The position numbers and the translations under genes were made by a program. Shown here piece by piece: positions 1 to 7,857 of a DNA stretch of 64,000 nucleotides. Every line of letters begins with the position of its first letter. Positions within the stretch are counted from its first letter, which is position 1. A model generated the notes under the pieces. That model ran no database searches, was not told where the DNA came from, and worked only from the letters and a program-made list of their open reading frames with translations. This DNA comes from an uncultured Methanolobus sp. (GTDB lineage: Archaea; Halobacteriota; Methanosarcinia; Methanosarcinales; Methanosarcinaceae): the NCBI RefSeq assembly GCF_963667555.1, contig NZ_OY763421.1, positions 637,562 to 701,561 on the forward strand, written 5' to 3'.

Positions 1-645
1 CTTGATGCTGCAATGTCTGTTCCTCATGACATGGTTGTCTGCCTTGGCGACCTTGCGGACTATGGTCCTTCACCATCCGAATGTATTGACTTTATCATGG
101 AGAACAATATTGAGACAGTTCTTGGAAACCATGATGCTGCCGTAGGTTCAAGAATTGAATGCGGTTGTGGTTATAAGTACAAGCATCTTTCCGTTGCAAC
201 CCGTGATTACACATGGGAAGTTACATCCGATAGGCATATGGATTTTTTAAATCATCTGCCGTTCAGCATTCAGAAAGAGATCGATGGCCTGAAACTCTAT
301 TTCACACACGGTAGTCCAAGGTCAAATTATGAGTATATGAGACCGGAAACTCCTGATGCTGAATTTGAAGAAATGATATGTGGAATCGATGCGGATGTAC
401 TTTTCATCGGTCATTCACATCAGTCGTTTGTCAGAAAATTCAAGGACATGTTGATAGTAAATCCAGGTTCGGTCGGTCAGCCAAGAGATGAAAACTGTAA
501 AGCCAGTTGTGCAGTGTTTGACACTCTTTCCGGTGAGGCTGAGTTAGTAAGACTTGATTATGATATTGAAGAAACATGCCGGAAAATTAAAGAATCAATG
601 CCACATCCTGATGAACTGATAACTATATTAAAGAGAGGGTACTGA
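1..645 (+). CDS. Metallophosphoesterase, N-terminus cut off by window edge
   Basis: Calcineurin-like phosphoesterase of the YfcE/diadenosine-tetraphosphatase-like group; the substrate cannot be read from the sequence. The reading frame is open from base 1 (LDAAMSVPHDMVV), so the real start, with the first metal motif (DxH), lies upstream of the window. Visible metal-binding motifs are GDLADYG, GNHD, FTHGSP and GHSH, followed by the family's NPGSVGQPRD segment. The visible part is about 214 residues, so perhaps 20-30 residues are missing. A short spacer leads into a ferredoxin gene on the same strand, so it may be the first gene of a small redox operon. The family is confident; the function is only generic. 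Confidence 0.88.
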   Translation, partial: LDAAMSVPHDMVVCLGDLADYGPSPSECIDFIMENNIETVLGNHDAAVGSRIECGCGYKYKHLSVATRDYTWEVTSDRHMDFLNHLPFSIQKEIDGLKLYFTHGSPRSNYEYMRPETPDAEFEEMICGIDADVLFIGHSHQSFVRKFKDMLIVNPGSVGQPRDENCKASCAVFDTLSGEAELVRLDYDIEETCRKIKESMPHPDELITILKRGY

Positions 646-687
646 CATTCTCTTTACAGTTCTTATAACATTACAGGAAGTATTCTG

Positions 688-870
688 ATGGTATTTGTTG
701 CAGTTTATGATAAAAAATGTACAGGTTGTGGTTCATGTGTGAACGCATGCCAGAACGATATTCTTGAGCTTAAGGATGGAATATGTTTTCCTGCAAAGAT
801 GAAGGCATGTAAATATTGCCTGGATTGCGTTGCAGCCTGTGATTTTGACGCTATAAAAGTATTCCCTTGA
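688..870 (+). CDS. Small 2[4Fe-4S] ferredoxin
   Basis: A 60-residue electron carrier consisting only of a bacterial-type ferredoxin fold. Two cluster motifs are complete: CTGCGSCVNAC near the N-terminus and CKYCLDCVAAC near the C-terminus, each CxxCxxCxxxC, predicting two [4Fe-4S] clusters. There is no signal peptide or extra domain, so it should be a soluble cytoplasmic carrier. It sits 43 nt after the phosphoesterase and 63 nt before a thioredoxin-like gene on the same strand. That spacing suggests one transcript and a role in thiol or disulfide redox chemistry, but the partner is inferred, not shown. Confidence 0.92.
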   Translation: MVFVAVYDKKCTGCGSCVNACQNDILELKDGICFPAKMKACKYCLDCVAACDFDAIKVFP

Positions 871-933
871 TTTTAGTAAAGGGATTTGAATATGAAATAT
901 TGATTATGGAATATTGATAAAGGAGATAAAGAT

Positions 934-1167
934 ATGAAAATAGAAATTCTGGGTTCTGGTTGTGCAAAATGTAACAAGACAAAGAAGTTTGTCGAGGAAG
1001 CAGTTGCACAGGCTGGCATTGATGCTGAGATCGTAAAGGTTGAAGAGATGAACGATATAATTGCATATGGTGTTCTTATCACTCCTGCTGTTGTAGTAGA
1101 CGGTGAAGTTAAGATCGTTGGCAGAGTGCCAAAGGTTGACGAGATCCTTGAATGGATCACAAAATGA
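934..1167 (+). CDS. Small thioredoxin-like redox-active disulfide protein
   Basis: A 77-residue thioredoxin-fold protein of the redox-active-disulfide-2 type (short thioredoxins common in methanogens). It has beta-strand MKIEILGSG, the active site CAKC at residues 10-13, the cis-proline segment LITPAVVVDG and a final helix. The length is typical of this minimal family rather than the usual 105-residue thioredoxin. AAAGGAGAT lies just upstream of the ATG and fits a strong ribosome binding site. It lies between the ferredoxin and a DGC zinc-binding protein, so it may pass electrons to or from cysteines of its neighbours; that role is inference. Confidence 0.9.
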   Translation: MKIEILGSGCAKCNKTKKFVEEAVAQAGIDAEIVKVEEMNDIIAYGVLITPAVVVDGEVKIVGRVPKVDEILEWITK

Positions 1168-1202
1168 GTAAACCGGAGTTAGAAAAATAACGAGGTCTTT
1201 AC

Positions 1203-1580
1203 ATGTCTGAAAGCGTAAAATGTTCATGCGGCTCCGATCATGTTGGAATCTTCCCATGTGCCGGTGCTTCAAATGTCGGTCAGCTCAGCAATGCCATTGC
1301 TGTTGAATTACATAAGCAGGGTACTGGCACGATGATGTGTACCGTGGGTATCGGTGGCAAAAGGACCGGCCTGCTCAAATCCGCAGAAGGCTGTGAGCGT
1401 ATCATAGTCATAGATGGCTGCCCTGTAAATTGTGCCAAAGCAACAATGGAAGAAGCAGGTATTAAAATCGACAAACACATTCTGCTTTCAGATCAATTTG
1501 ACATTAAAAAGAACAAGAACCTTGACCTCGACCCACAAGAGGTTCAGGATGTACTTGCAAGGGTTTCAGAATTACTCTGA
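1203..1580 (+). CDS. DGC-domain putative zinc-binding protein
   Basis: A 125-residue protein of the DGC family (PF08859 type, named for conserved Asp, Gly and Cys). It shows the N-terminal CSCGSDH cluster, FPCAGASNVGQ, the CTVGIGG segment and IDGCPVNCAK, all family hallmarks with metal-binding cysteines. The biochemical role of the family is not established. Neighbouring ferredoxin and thioredoxin genes on the same strand, separated by 35-63 nt, suggest a shared redox function. It is the last gene before a convergent gene at 1712. Confidence 0.85.
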   Translation: MSESVKCSCGSDHVGIFPCAGASNVGQLSNAIAVELHKQGTGTMMCTVGIGGKRTGLLKSAEGCERIIVIDGCPVNCAKATMEEAGIKIDKHILLSDQFDIKKNKNLDLDPQEVQDVLARVSELL

Positions 1581-1711
1581 AACCTGTTTTTCTCACAGAG
1601 ACTCTCGGAAAAGTCTATACATTGAATATATTTGGCCATTTTTCAAGTAAAAGTCCAAAAGCAGTATTTAGTAATTAATCTCAAATGTATCTATTGATTT
1701 CAATTACCTAG

Positions 1712-3244
1712 TCACAATACTATACCTAAATTCCAGGCTTCGTGTGTCCTAATAATTTCGGCAACTTCTTTATTTTCATTCCATTCTTCGTATCCTCTCT
1801 CACATGCATCTCCATAATAACTGTGTATTTCAATGCCCAAAAATTTGCGAGGTGCACTTATCATTGTTGTTTCAATTTTTCTCCAGTTCCCAGAAGAATA
1901 TTCATATGCTACAAAAACATGACCGGGGATATGAATTAACTCGGTTTCTATTCCGACTGATTCCAATAGGGAAGCATAAAGCACAGCTAAATCATCACAA
2001 TCTCCTGCTTTAATCTCGAGTGTTTCATCTGGAAACTGAATATAGTCTATTCCTTCTCCAAGTGGATCATTTGGATCAGAAACATATCTAACTCCATATT
2101 CACCTAATGCATCAAAAATTGCTTTTGCTTTGTTTTCATTACTACTTATTCCTTTAGTTGCAGAAGAAGAAAAGGATCTTACTTCGTTATTTTGTGGGGA
2201 GATGTAATAGCAGTCAAAATAACGAGTTGAAGGAATTGAGTATTTTGAACATAATATCGCAGCATCTGAATACGGAAGAGCGTTTTTGTTGTATTGTGTA
2301 ATTATTTCACTTTTTTCGGTAGCTTCCTGCTTAATATTGTTTGATGAGTATTCTACCTTGAATTGAAGCTCTTTAGATGATTTTTGGCTTGTTCCTAAAA
2401 GAACAGTTTGCGAAATACTAGGAATTACTGATACACTTTCAGTGGAACCTGCATTAATTTCTCCTATAGTTTGTATATTCCATTCTCCTGAGCCTTCTAA
2501 TTTTGTTGAGACAACAACGTTTTCAGCTTTAATTTCCCCCTCATTTTTAAGTTGAAGCTCACAAATTCCATTGCCATTGTTTATCATAAAACTATATAGG
2601 GGAGCACTTATTCCCTTTGTTACAAAAGAAATGCTTTTGATGTTTATTTTTGCAGGGGAGTATTCAGAATATTCTCCTACAATGTTTAATTGTTCCCCAA
2701 ATTTTAGTTCAATTTCTTTTGGTTCAGGAGTATGATAATAAGGTACATCACCAAAAGTTATTGTGTAAGTATCAGGAAAGAAGTCTTTTGTAGCTTCCCC
2801 AGTACCCAAAAAAGCGTTATCGACAAATATATCTCCTTCAGCTAGGGTTGTTTTAATTGACAATGAAGATTGGGTTTTTTCAGTTGGATCTGTTTTATAT
2901 TTGTATATCTCTTCATAATCAGTAAAAAGATCCCCATCTGTGTTCTTGCTAAGTGGATCTGTCTTATAATCACTTACTTCACTAAAATCATCTAATCCAT
3001 CGTTGTCGGTGTCATCGTCAAATAAGTCAGTGCCAATTAGAAGTTCTTTGTAATTTGAAATATTGTCATTATCAAAATCAAGAGCAATAAATCCAGTTAT
3101 AAATAAAGTCACAAGCAGAATTCCCAAAAGAATAACATTTGATTTCTTGAACACATTTTTTTTGTTGGAGTGATTTGTAGTTTTTTTCTCACCGTCATCA
3201 ATATTTTGTGGGGAATCCATGCAGTCTCTAGTATATTTTCTCAA
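1712..3244 (-). CDS. Membrane-anchored transglutaminase-like protein with Ca-binding repeats and PEGA domain
   Basis: A 510-residue, probably extracytoplasmic protein. A single membrane helix lies around residues 37-56 (VILLGILLVTLFITGFIAL). It is followed by Asp-rich thrombospondin-3-like calcium-binding repeats (about 56-120, for example DFDNDN, DDDTDNDG and NTDGD), a PEGA-like beta domain (about 127-192) and a CARDB-like beta region (about 200-315). A transglutaminase-like core covers roughly 370-480. Within the core C416 lies in AGDCDDLA and H442 in GHVFVAYE, with E457 where an Asp is more usual. The domain fold suggests a cysteine peptidase or amide-modifying enzyme at the cell surface, but activity is not assured. 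It is a single gene, convergent with the DGC gene. Confidence 0.82.
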   Translation of the reverse strand: MRKYTRDCMDSPQNIDDGEKKTTNHSNKKNVFKKSNVILLGILLVTLFITGFIALDFDNDNISNYKELLIGTDLFDDDTDNDGLDDFSEVSDYKTDPLSKNTDGDLFTDYEEIYKYKTDPTEKTQSSLSIKTTLAEGDIFVDNAFLGTGEATKDFFPDTYTITFGDVPYYHTPEPKEIELKFGEQLNIVGEYSEYSPAKINIKSISFVTKGISAPLYSFMINNGNGICELQLKNEGEIKAENVVVSTKLEGSGEWNIQTIGEINAGSTESVSVIPSISQTVLLGTSQKSSKELQFKVEYSSNNIKQEATEKSEIITQYNKNALPYSDAAILCSKYSIPSTRYFDCYYISPQNNEVRSFSSSATKGISSNENKAKAIFDALGEYGVRYVSDPNDPLGEGIDYIQFPDETLEIKAGDCDDLAVLYASLLESVGIETELIHIPGHVFVAYEYSSGNWRKIETTMISAPRKFLGIEIHSYYGDACERGYEEWNENKEVAEIIRTHEAWNLGIVL

Positions 3245-3549
3245 TACTTATGAAATTATTCTACATGAATATCTAAAAAAAAGAAAACTATATAATGATA
3301 TATACTTGCATTCCGCATGTAAGCATCAAAAGCTTATATCTTTGCTTGATATGATTTTTGATTATATTCATTGAAAAGCAAATTAGTCATTTATTCAAGA
3401 ATACAATCAAAGCGGGGCATTTCAAGATATATACAAATGCGTACTGATTATCTGTTCACAAAAACGCTAGCAGACAATTAAATCTTGATAATGTACAAGT
3501 AGAGGAAGTCTTGTCAAAAGGGAAGGGGATATTCTAAAACATCCCTTTA
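3245..3549. other. Intergenic region, no gene seen
   Basis: About 300 AT-rich bases between two minus-strand genes. It must hold the promoter of the transglutaminase-like gene, and AT-rich stretches such as ATATAATGATATATA near 3290-3305 are candidate TATA elements. I see no open frame with a ribosome binding site, no tRNA and no copy of the interspersed repeat. Confidence 0.6.
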
Positions 3550-4038
3550 TCATATCTCCACTATCTCAACACCAAGTTCCGGGTCAAGCAGTGCTACAGT
3601 ACGTTTTCCAGTAAGCACTCCGGCGGTTTCACCTGGATTTATCAGAAGTGTCTCATTAATTTCAGTAACACCGGCGTGATGAGTGTGTCCTCTTACAACC
3701 ACGTCGAAATCTCCTGACTCTGCCAGCGCCTGCACCGGAGCTTCATAGATACCGTGTATCAGTGCGATACGCATTCCTTCTATCTCAAGGTCACCAAACT
3801 CACCACAGCATTCAGCTCCGATCTCTTCGTACTTCTGCTTCAGGAGGAGTTTGTCACCGTCGTTGTTCCCGAAGATAAAATACAACTGCGCATCCAGTTT
3901 GCTAAAAGCAGATGCCGTGAATGGTGAGATAATATCACCTGCATGCAGGACAGTTGTTACTTCCTTCCTGTTGAATAGTTCTACAGCAGCCTTGATAGCA
4001 TCCATGTTGTCATGGGAGTCACTCATGATTCCGATCAT
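3550..4038 (-). CDS. MJ0936/YfcE-family phosphodiesterase
   Basis: A 162-residue calcineurin-like metallophosphoesterase close to the archaeal MJ0936 and bacterial YfcE proteins, which hydrolyse phosphodiesters in vitro with a di-metal centre. All motifs are present in order: SDSHDN at the N-terminus, HAGDII, GNND, LIHG and GHTHH, with the family's INPGE segment after it. Length is normal and there is no signal peptide. AGGAGAGG lies just upstream of the ATG. The physiological substrate is unknown. It is a second member of the superfamily in this window besides the partial gene at its left edge, but it belongs to a different subgroup. Confidence 0.9.
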   Translation of the reverse strand: MIGIMSDSHDNMDAIKAAVELFNRKEVTTVLHAGDIISPFTASAFSKLDAQLYFIFGNNDGDKLLLKQKYEEIGAECCGEFGDLEIEGMRIALIHGIYEAPVQALAESGDFDVVVRGHTHHAGVTEINETLLINPGETAGVLTGKRTVALLDPELGVEIVEI

Positions 4039-4140
4039 TTTACCTCTCCTTTAGTTTCCTCAAATTAGAATAGTTGGGAGAGGATTTATTCTTTTTCAGA
4101 AGCTTTGAAATTACAATTTAGAATTTAGACATTTTTGAGT

Positions 4141-5499
4141 TTACATTTTTTCTCTGCGTCTGAGAAGAACGATACATGACACTGAAACCAGACTTAACAG
4201 CAGACCATTCTGCGAAAGCTTTGCAGAACCTGCTTTGCCTTTGATGTAAGTGGAAGTACTATCTGAAAGTTCTTCTACTTCGATCTCGTCAATTTGCACG
4301 TTAAGTTCATTGTTATCATAGGATGAAGCTGCATTAACCGGCTTGTTTTCTATTTCTGTTTCTACTTCTGGTTCTGATCCATAAATTTCATCTGCAACAT
4401 TTGCCGTTATTGAAAAAGGTGAGAATCCCGGGGTAGTAGCTTCAAAGAAATAGAAATCATTGTCCTCTCCGGTCATTTCCGTGTCAAGAACCTGCCACTC
4501 GTCATCATGATAGCGGTTCAGACGAATATCATTAGTTTCAATACCATTGACCCGCACCCAGCTTTTAAGAACTCCAAAGGAGATTTTCATGTCTTCCATG
4601 TTGCTTTCTGTGGCGTATCCTGCTTTACCTATCCAGATGTTCATGTTTCTGTAGATAATGCCGTCCGGTTTATCAGAAACCGTTGTTGAAACATCCTTCA
4701 GTACCTCAATGGTGCTGCTGATAAATCCCGCATTTTTCAGTGAAGTGTAGCTGATGGCTTTTATCGGGTTATCGCTGTCAGCAAAAGTGTATTTTACATC
4801 GCTGTTTCCGGTGATGTATAATTTGTTAACTTCCTTGAGTTCAATGTTCTCGGCGCTTTCTCCTGTGTCGCCTCCACCGCCACCCCCTCCACCGGAACTG
4901 GCTGCTGCTTCTTCAGTTTGATCTGCGGTGGATGTTCCTGTAATAGTGAACTGAGCATTTTCCACAGTAGTTGGAATCGAACTCCCGCTTGCATTACTTA
5001 ATATTACATTTGACAGGCGGATGGTACTTTCTCCTGCCTGCTCTCCTGCGGTCAGAGTGATACGTGCAAAGTTTCCTGGGGAATCAATCACTGCCTGTCC
5101 GAGGGTGACAGCAAAAAGTCCGCTGACCTTTCCCTGCTGGTTGTCAACGGTACCGGGAATGAAAATCGACAGAACACCATTCCTGTCAAAGAAATCGCCC
5201 TCTTCAACATTAGTTACTGAAACTATACTGCTGTCAAAATCCAGGTCAAACTGCGCACCTGCAACTGCTGTGGACGGTGTTATATTGATGAAAATATCAA
5301 AATTATCTCCAGCCTGTACTTGCTGAACTGGCAGTTCCACACTAACTGCAGAAGATGCAGATACTGGAAAAACAAGGGTGTTTAGAAGGATCGTTGCGGT
5401 TAATGTCGCAATTAATGTTGTAATGATTGTTGTAACTATTATCAAAAAAAATGGCTTTATTTTTGTGCCATGTTCCCATACCTGTTGTACCCTGATCAT
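4141..5499 (-). CDS. Cohesin-domain/PGF-pre-PGF surface protein
   Basis: A large exported protein of about 452 residues. It has an N-terminal hydrophobic signal or anchor (FFLIIVTTIITTLIATL), a cohesin-like beta domain (VELPVQQVQAGDNFDIFINI onward, ending before the linker), a run of nine glycines as linker, and a PGF-pre-PGF domain ending in ATTPGFSPFSI. A C-terminal hydrophobic stretch ends in RRREKM. This start is preferred over an ATG nine codons upstream because AGGTGTGA precedes it. The likely TATA box at 5531-5549 would also place transcription start downstream of the earlier ATG. The tail lacks a clear PGF sorting motif next to its last helix. Ligand and partner are unknown. Confidence 0.82.
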   Translation of the reverse strand: MIRVQQVWEHGTKIKPFFLIIVTTIITTLIATLTATILLNTLVFPVSASSAVSVELPVQQVQAGDNFDIFINITPSTAVAGAQFDLDFDSSIVSVTNVEEGDFFDRNGVLSIFIPGTVDNQQGKVSGLFAVTLGQAVIDSPGNFARITLTAGEQAGESTIRLSNVILSNASGSSIPTTVENAQFTITGTSTADQTEEAAASSGGGGGGGGDTGESAENIELKEVNKLYITGNSDVKYTFADSDNPIKAISYTSLKNAGFISSTIEVLKDVSTTVSDKPDGIIYRNMNIWIGKAGYATESNMEDMKISFGVLKSWVRVNGIETNDIRLNRYHDDEWQVLDTEMTGEDNDFYFFEATTPGFSPFSITANVADEIYGSEPEVETEIENKPVNAASSYDNNELNVQIDEIEVEELSDSTSTYIKGKAGSAKLSQNGLLLSLVSVSCIVLLRRREKM

Positions 5500-5530
5500 T
5501 CTCACACCTGAATGTGTGAAATACATTGAC

Positions 5531-5549
5531 TAATATATATTTATATTTT
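5531..5549 (-). promoter_or_regulatory. Probable TATA-box promoter of the cohesin-domain gene
   Basis: On the minus strand an AT run containing TAAATATATATTAG lies about 35-50 nt before the preferred start codon at 5499. The distance suits an archaeal TATA box with initiation about 25 nt downstream. A short TCACAC/GTGTGA inverted repeat sits in the resulting leader. Confidence 0.5.
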
Positions 5550-5630
5550 ATTATTTTAACCAGATACTTAGCAGTAAGGGTGACAATCTGTAATTTTGCT
5601 TTTCACAAGCAGTCCGTTTTGAAGAAAGGT

Positions 5631-5771
5631 TTAGATACAAGCGCCAAAAGTCGGTCTCTCTGCGGATAATTCTTCCAGAGAAAGATCGGCAATGCAGTCC
5701 CTGCAAACTCTTTTGCCACGTATCAGGAGTGTATCATTAACCGTTTTTTCACAAATCTCGCATTTGTGCAT
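5631..5771 (-). CDS. 46-aa zinc-ribbon-like protein
   Basis: A very short gene beginning MHKCEICEKTV and ending FGACI. It has two CxxC knuckles, C4/C7 and C23/C26 (CRDC), spaced as in a minimal zinc ribbon. The start is supported by GAGAGG four bases upstream of the ATG. It lies 34 nt downstream of the GNAT acetyltransferase on the same strand and could be cotranscribed with it. No function can be assigned; such miniature zinc ribbons are often nucleic-acid- or protein-binding. It is easily missed because of its size, but the paired cysteines and the ribosome binding site make it credible. Confidence 0.7.
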   Translation of the reverse strand: MHKCEICEKTVNDTLLIRGKRVCRDCIADLSLEELSAERPTFGACI

Positions 5772-5805
5772 TTTCCTCTCAGGTTCTACTAGGAGTTTAA
5801 TCAAT

Positions 5806-6345
5806 TTAAACCTTGTTCCCTGAAAGATAATTTTCTCTTGTAAGAAGAAAATAATGTGTGTCCCTGGTTTTTTTCTGAACGATGCTCTGCCATTGCATTC
5901 CGATCCTCTTTGCCAGATTTATTGATGCAGTATTTTCAGGATGACAATAAATGCAGATCCTGTCAATATCCAGAACAAGCACCATATATTCAATGAGTTT
6001 CTCCATGGCCTCGGTTGCAAATCCGTTGTTCCTGAACTCAGGTTCAAGTGCATAATATATCTGTGTATCATTTGAGAAATCAACAGCAGCAAATCCGCAG
6101 GAACCTATCACTTTTCCGCTTTCCTTAAGGCAGATCGCCATGGCAGCAACAGGTTCTTCAGTCGTGTACGAATCGATGAGCATCAGGAGAAAAGCTTCGG
6201 TCTCTTTCATGCTCATATTCGATGGCATGTCGGTCAAACCTATAACATCCCTGTTGTTCAGGAATTGATGCAAGCCTTCCAGATCATCTTCTGTGTATCT
6301 TCGAATGATGAGACGATCTGTGTCCAGCTTCCGGGGAATTCGCAT
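5806..6345 (-). CDS. GNAT-family N-acetyltransferase (RimJ/RimL type)
   Basis: A 179-residue acetyltransferase of the RimJ/RimL-like group (Acetyltransf_3). It starts with the characteristic LDTDRLIIRRYTEDDLEGL and contains IGSCGFAAVD, the acetyl-CoA loop RNNGFATEAM and the C-terminal HPENTASINLAKRIGM motif. The family acetylates protein N-termini, small amines or antibiotics; the acceptor cannot be predicted. It is complete and of standard length. The 46-aa zinc-ribbon gene follows closely on the same strand. Confidence 0.9.
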   Translation of the reverse strand: MRIPRKLDTDRLIIRRYTEDDLEGLHQFLNNRDVIGLTDMPSNMSMKETEAFLLMLIDSYTTEEPVAAMAICLKESGKVIGSCGFAAVDFSNDTQIYYALEPEFRNNGFATEAMEKLIEYMVLVLDIDRICIYCHPENTASINLAKRIGMQWQSIVQKKTRDTHYFLLTRENYLSGNKV

Positions 6346-6398
6346 GCTCTGATATTTCCCCGACTTATACTAAAAAGTTTTGAATTATTCCGGCAGTG

Positions 6399-7133
6399 TC
6401 AGAGTAACCCTGCAATTTTAAGGAAATTGGTGAAAAGTATGTGACCATTGTTCCTGTATTCCTCTGCAAGTTCATCAAAATCCTGCACAAGCATGTCCCT
6501 GTCAAGCTCCATAAGCTCAGGGTCATTGTTCAGCCAGACCTCAAACATTTCAGGTGTAAGCTCAAAATGACCCTGGATACCGTAAGCATTCTTCCCAACT
6601 TTGATTATCTGGTTCTTGCAGTATTTTCCGGTTGCAAGCAGCTCAATGTTATCATTCAGGTCACTCAGGTCATTCAGACCATCCAGGTCTGCAGTTTCAC
6701 CATGCAAATGGAATATCTTTAGCGGATTTTCAAGACCATCGAACAGTGGGTCTTTTATAGATCCATCCGAGATGCTGACAGAATAATATTCTCCGTCCTC
6801 TCCCTTAAACCCGATCTCACGCACCTCGTTTCTGCGAATAACAGCTCCACATGACTTTGCAAGTGCCTGCATTCCAAGACATATACCAAGATAGGGTATT
6901 TCCAGGTCAGTTGCCTTTTTTATCATGGCAAGTTCCTGCTCCATCTTTTTTGTTCTGTCATTGGCGCTGTCCGGTCCGCCAAACACGATCACGGCAGAAT
7001 AATTATCAGGTTCAGGAAGCATGTCCCCTGCATCAAGATCGACAATATGGAAATCAATGCTGTTTTCCTTCAGTATCTCTTCCAGTATTCCCGGTCCTTC
7101 TCTGGTGATATTCTTAACGATAAGCAGGCTCAT
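6399..7133 (-). CDS. Class I glutamine amidotransferase (GMP synthase-like)
   Basis: A 244-residue stand-alone glutamine amidotransferase domain. The nucleophile is C85 in YLGICLGMQ, the oxyanion region is VFGGPDSAND, and the catalytic His-Glu pair is in QGHFELTPE. The architecture resembles stand-alone GuaA-like amidotransferase proteins that deaminate glutamine or gamma-glutamyl compounds. No synthetase partner is adjacent, so it is probably not the true GMP synthase subunit. The C-terminal 60 residues form an acidic helical extension. A repeat copy lies upstream. Confidence 0.85.
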   Translation of the reverse strand: MSLLIVKNITREGPGILEEILKENSIDFHIVDLDAGDMLPEPDNYSAVIVFGGPDSANDRTKKMEQELAMIKKATDLEIPYLGICLGMQALAKSCGAVIRRNEVREIGFKGEDGEYYSVSISDGSIKDPLFDGLENPLKIFHLHGETADLDGLNDLSDLNDNIELLATGKYCKNQIIKVGKNAYGIQGHFELTPEMFEVWLNNDPELMELDRDMLVQDFDELAEEYRNNGHILFTNFLKIAGLL

Positions 7134-7204
7134 GGGTCTTAGTATGCAGGATTTGGATAAATGATTTATGAATGAGACTGGCTATCGAAAATAATGGAAA
7201 TTAT

Positions 7205-7556
7205 GGCTCTGTAGAAATACTGACATTAAAGTATAAGGTAACCAGACTGGTTTTTCAGGTTTATATAAAAAATCATCGATTATAAGTAACTTGATCAATT
7301 CCGAAGGGTACGGCGAAGCCGGCGCTTTCCCATCAGAAAATAAAAAATTATCTGCATAATGCATTGTATTTTCTTTGCAAGCATTCTGCAGAAAGCTCAG
7401 TATAAATGCAAGCAGTTGAATCGTCTTCTGTATAGAATCATAGGAATGTGCCGCCTTCGGCGGATAGTTGCTTTGTTTTAAGATTACAGATTGTTTTTGT
7501 GGAAATAAAATTGGTCAAAGGCTGTATCAATCATGAAAACAGAATCTCTCAGAACC
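7205..7556 (+). repeat. Interspersed repeat element copy 1 (full length)
   Basis: First of twelve related noncoding elements. It begins with the terminal motif GGCTCTGTAGAAAT and ends in a degenerate inverse copy, CTCTCAGAACC. Block A (CCGAAGGGTACGGCGAAGCCGG, two small hairpins) lies near 7300-7334. Block B (GCCGCCTTCGGCGGA, one hairpin) lies near 7443-7464. About 110 bases of weakly conserved AT-rich sequence separate the blocks. No coding capacity is evident. Confidence 0.85.
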
Positions 7557-7590
7557 ATAATTGTAAAAAAGAGTAACAAAAGAGTACCCT

Positions 7591-7638
7591 GAACAGGATT
7601 CCATGTTTATTACTTCGTTTTTCACTGGAATCCTGTTC
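7591..7638. repeat. 13-bp perfect inverted repeat in an unexplained block
   Basis: GAACAGGATTCCA at 7591-7603 is repeated in inverse orientation at 7626-7638 with a 22-base loop. The surrounding 7557-7857 stretch contains no gene that I can support. An open frame here reads a Trp-rich peptide (GWLIGWW) that I do not recognise. It could be an eroded insertion-sequence end or a strong terminator beyond the macro-domain gene. Confidence 0.5.
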
Positions 7639-7857
7639 CCGGGTCTGTTTGCCGGAATGATAGGTCCGGCACCACCAACCAATTAACCAACCAACCGTAC
7701 CACACGGATAAGTTTCATGCCTGCACGACATTCTAAGTCTGGTATTTTGAGTTATTACCAAACTTATTACATGTTTACCTCTTATTCATAATATATAACA
7801 TTATCGTTGTTGGAGAATCTACTAATTCTCATAATGATGATGCATCACATATGGAAT

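Noticed and set aside
7549..7761. Minus-strand frame of 70 codons with GWLIGWW
   Set aside because: No recognised family and no start signal; retained only as part of an unexplained block, not as a gene.
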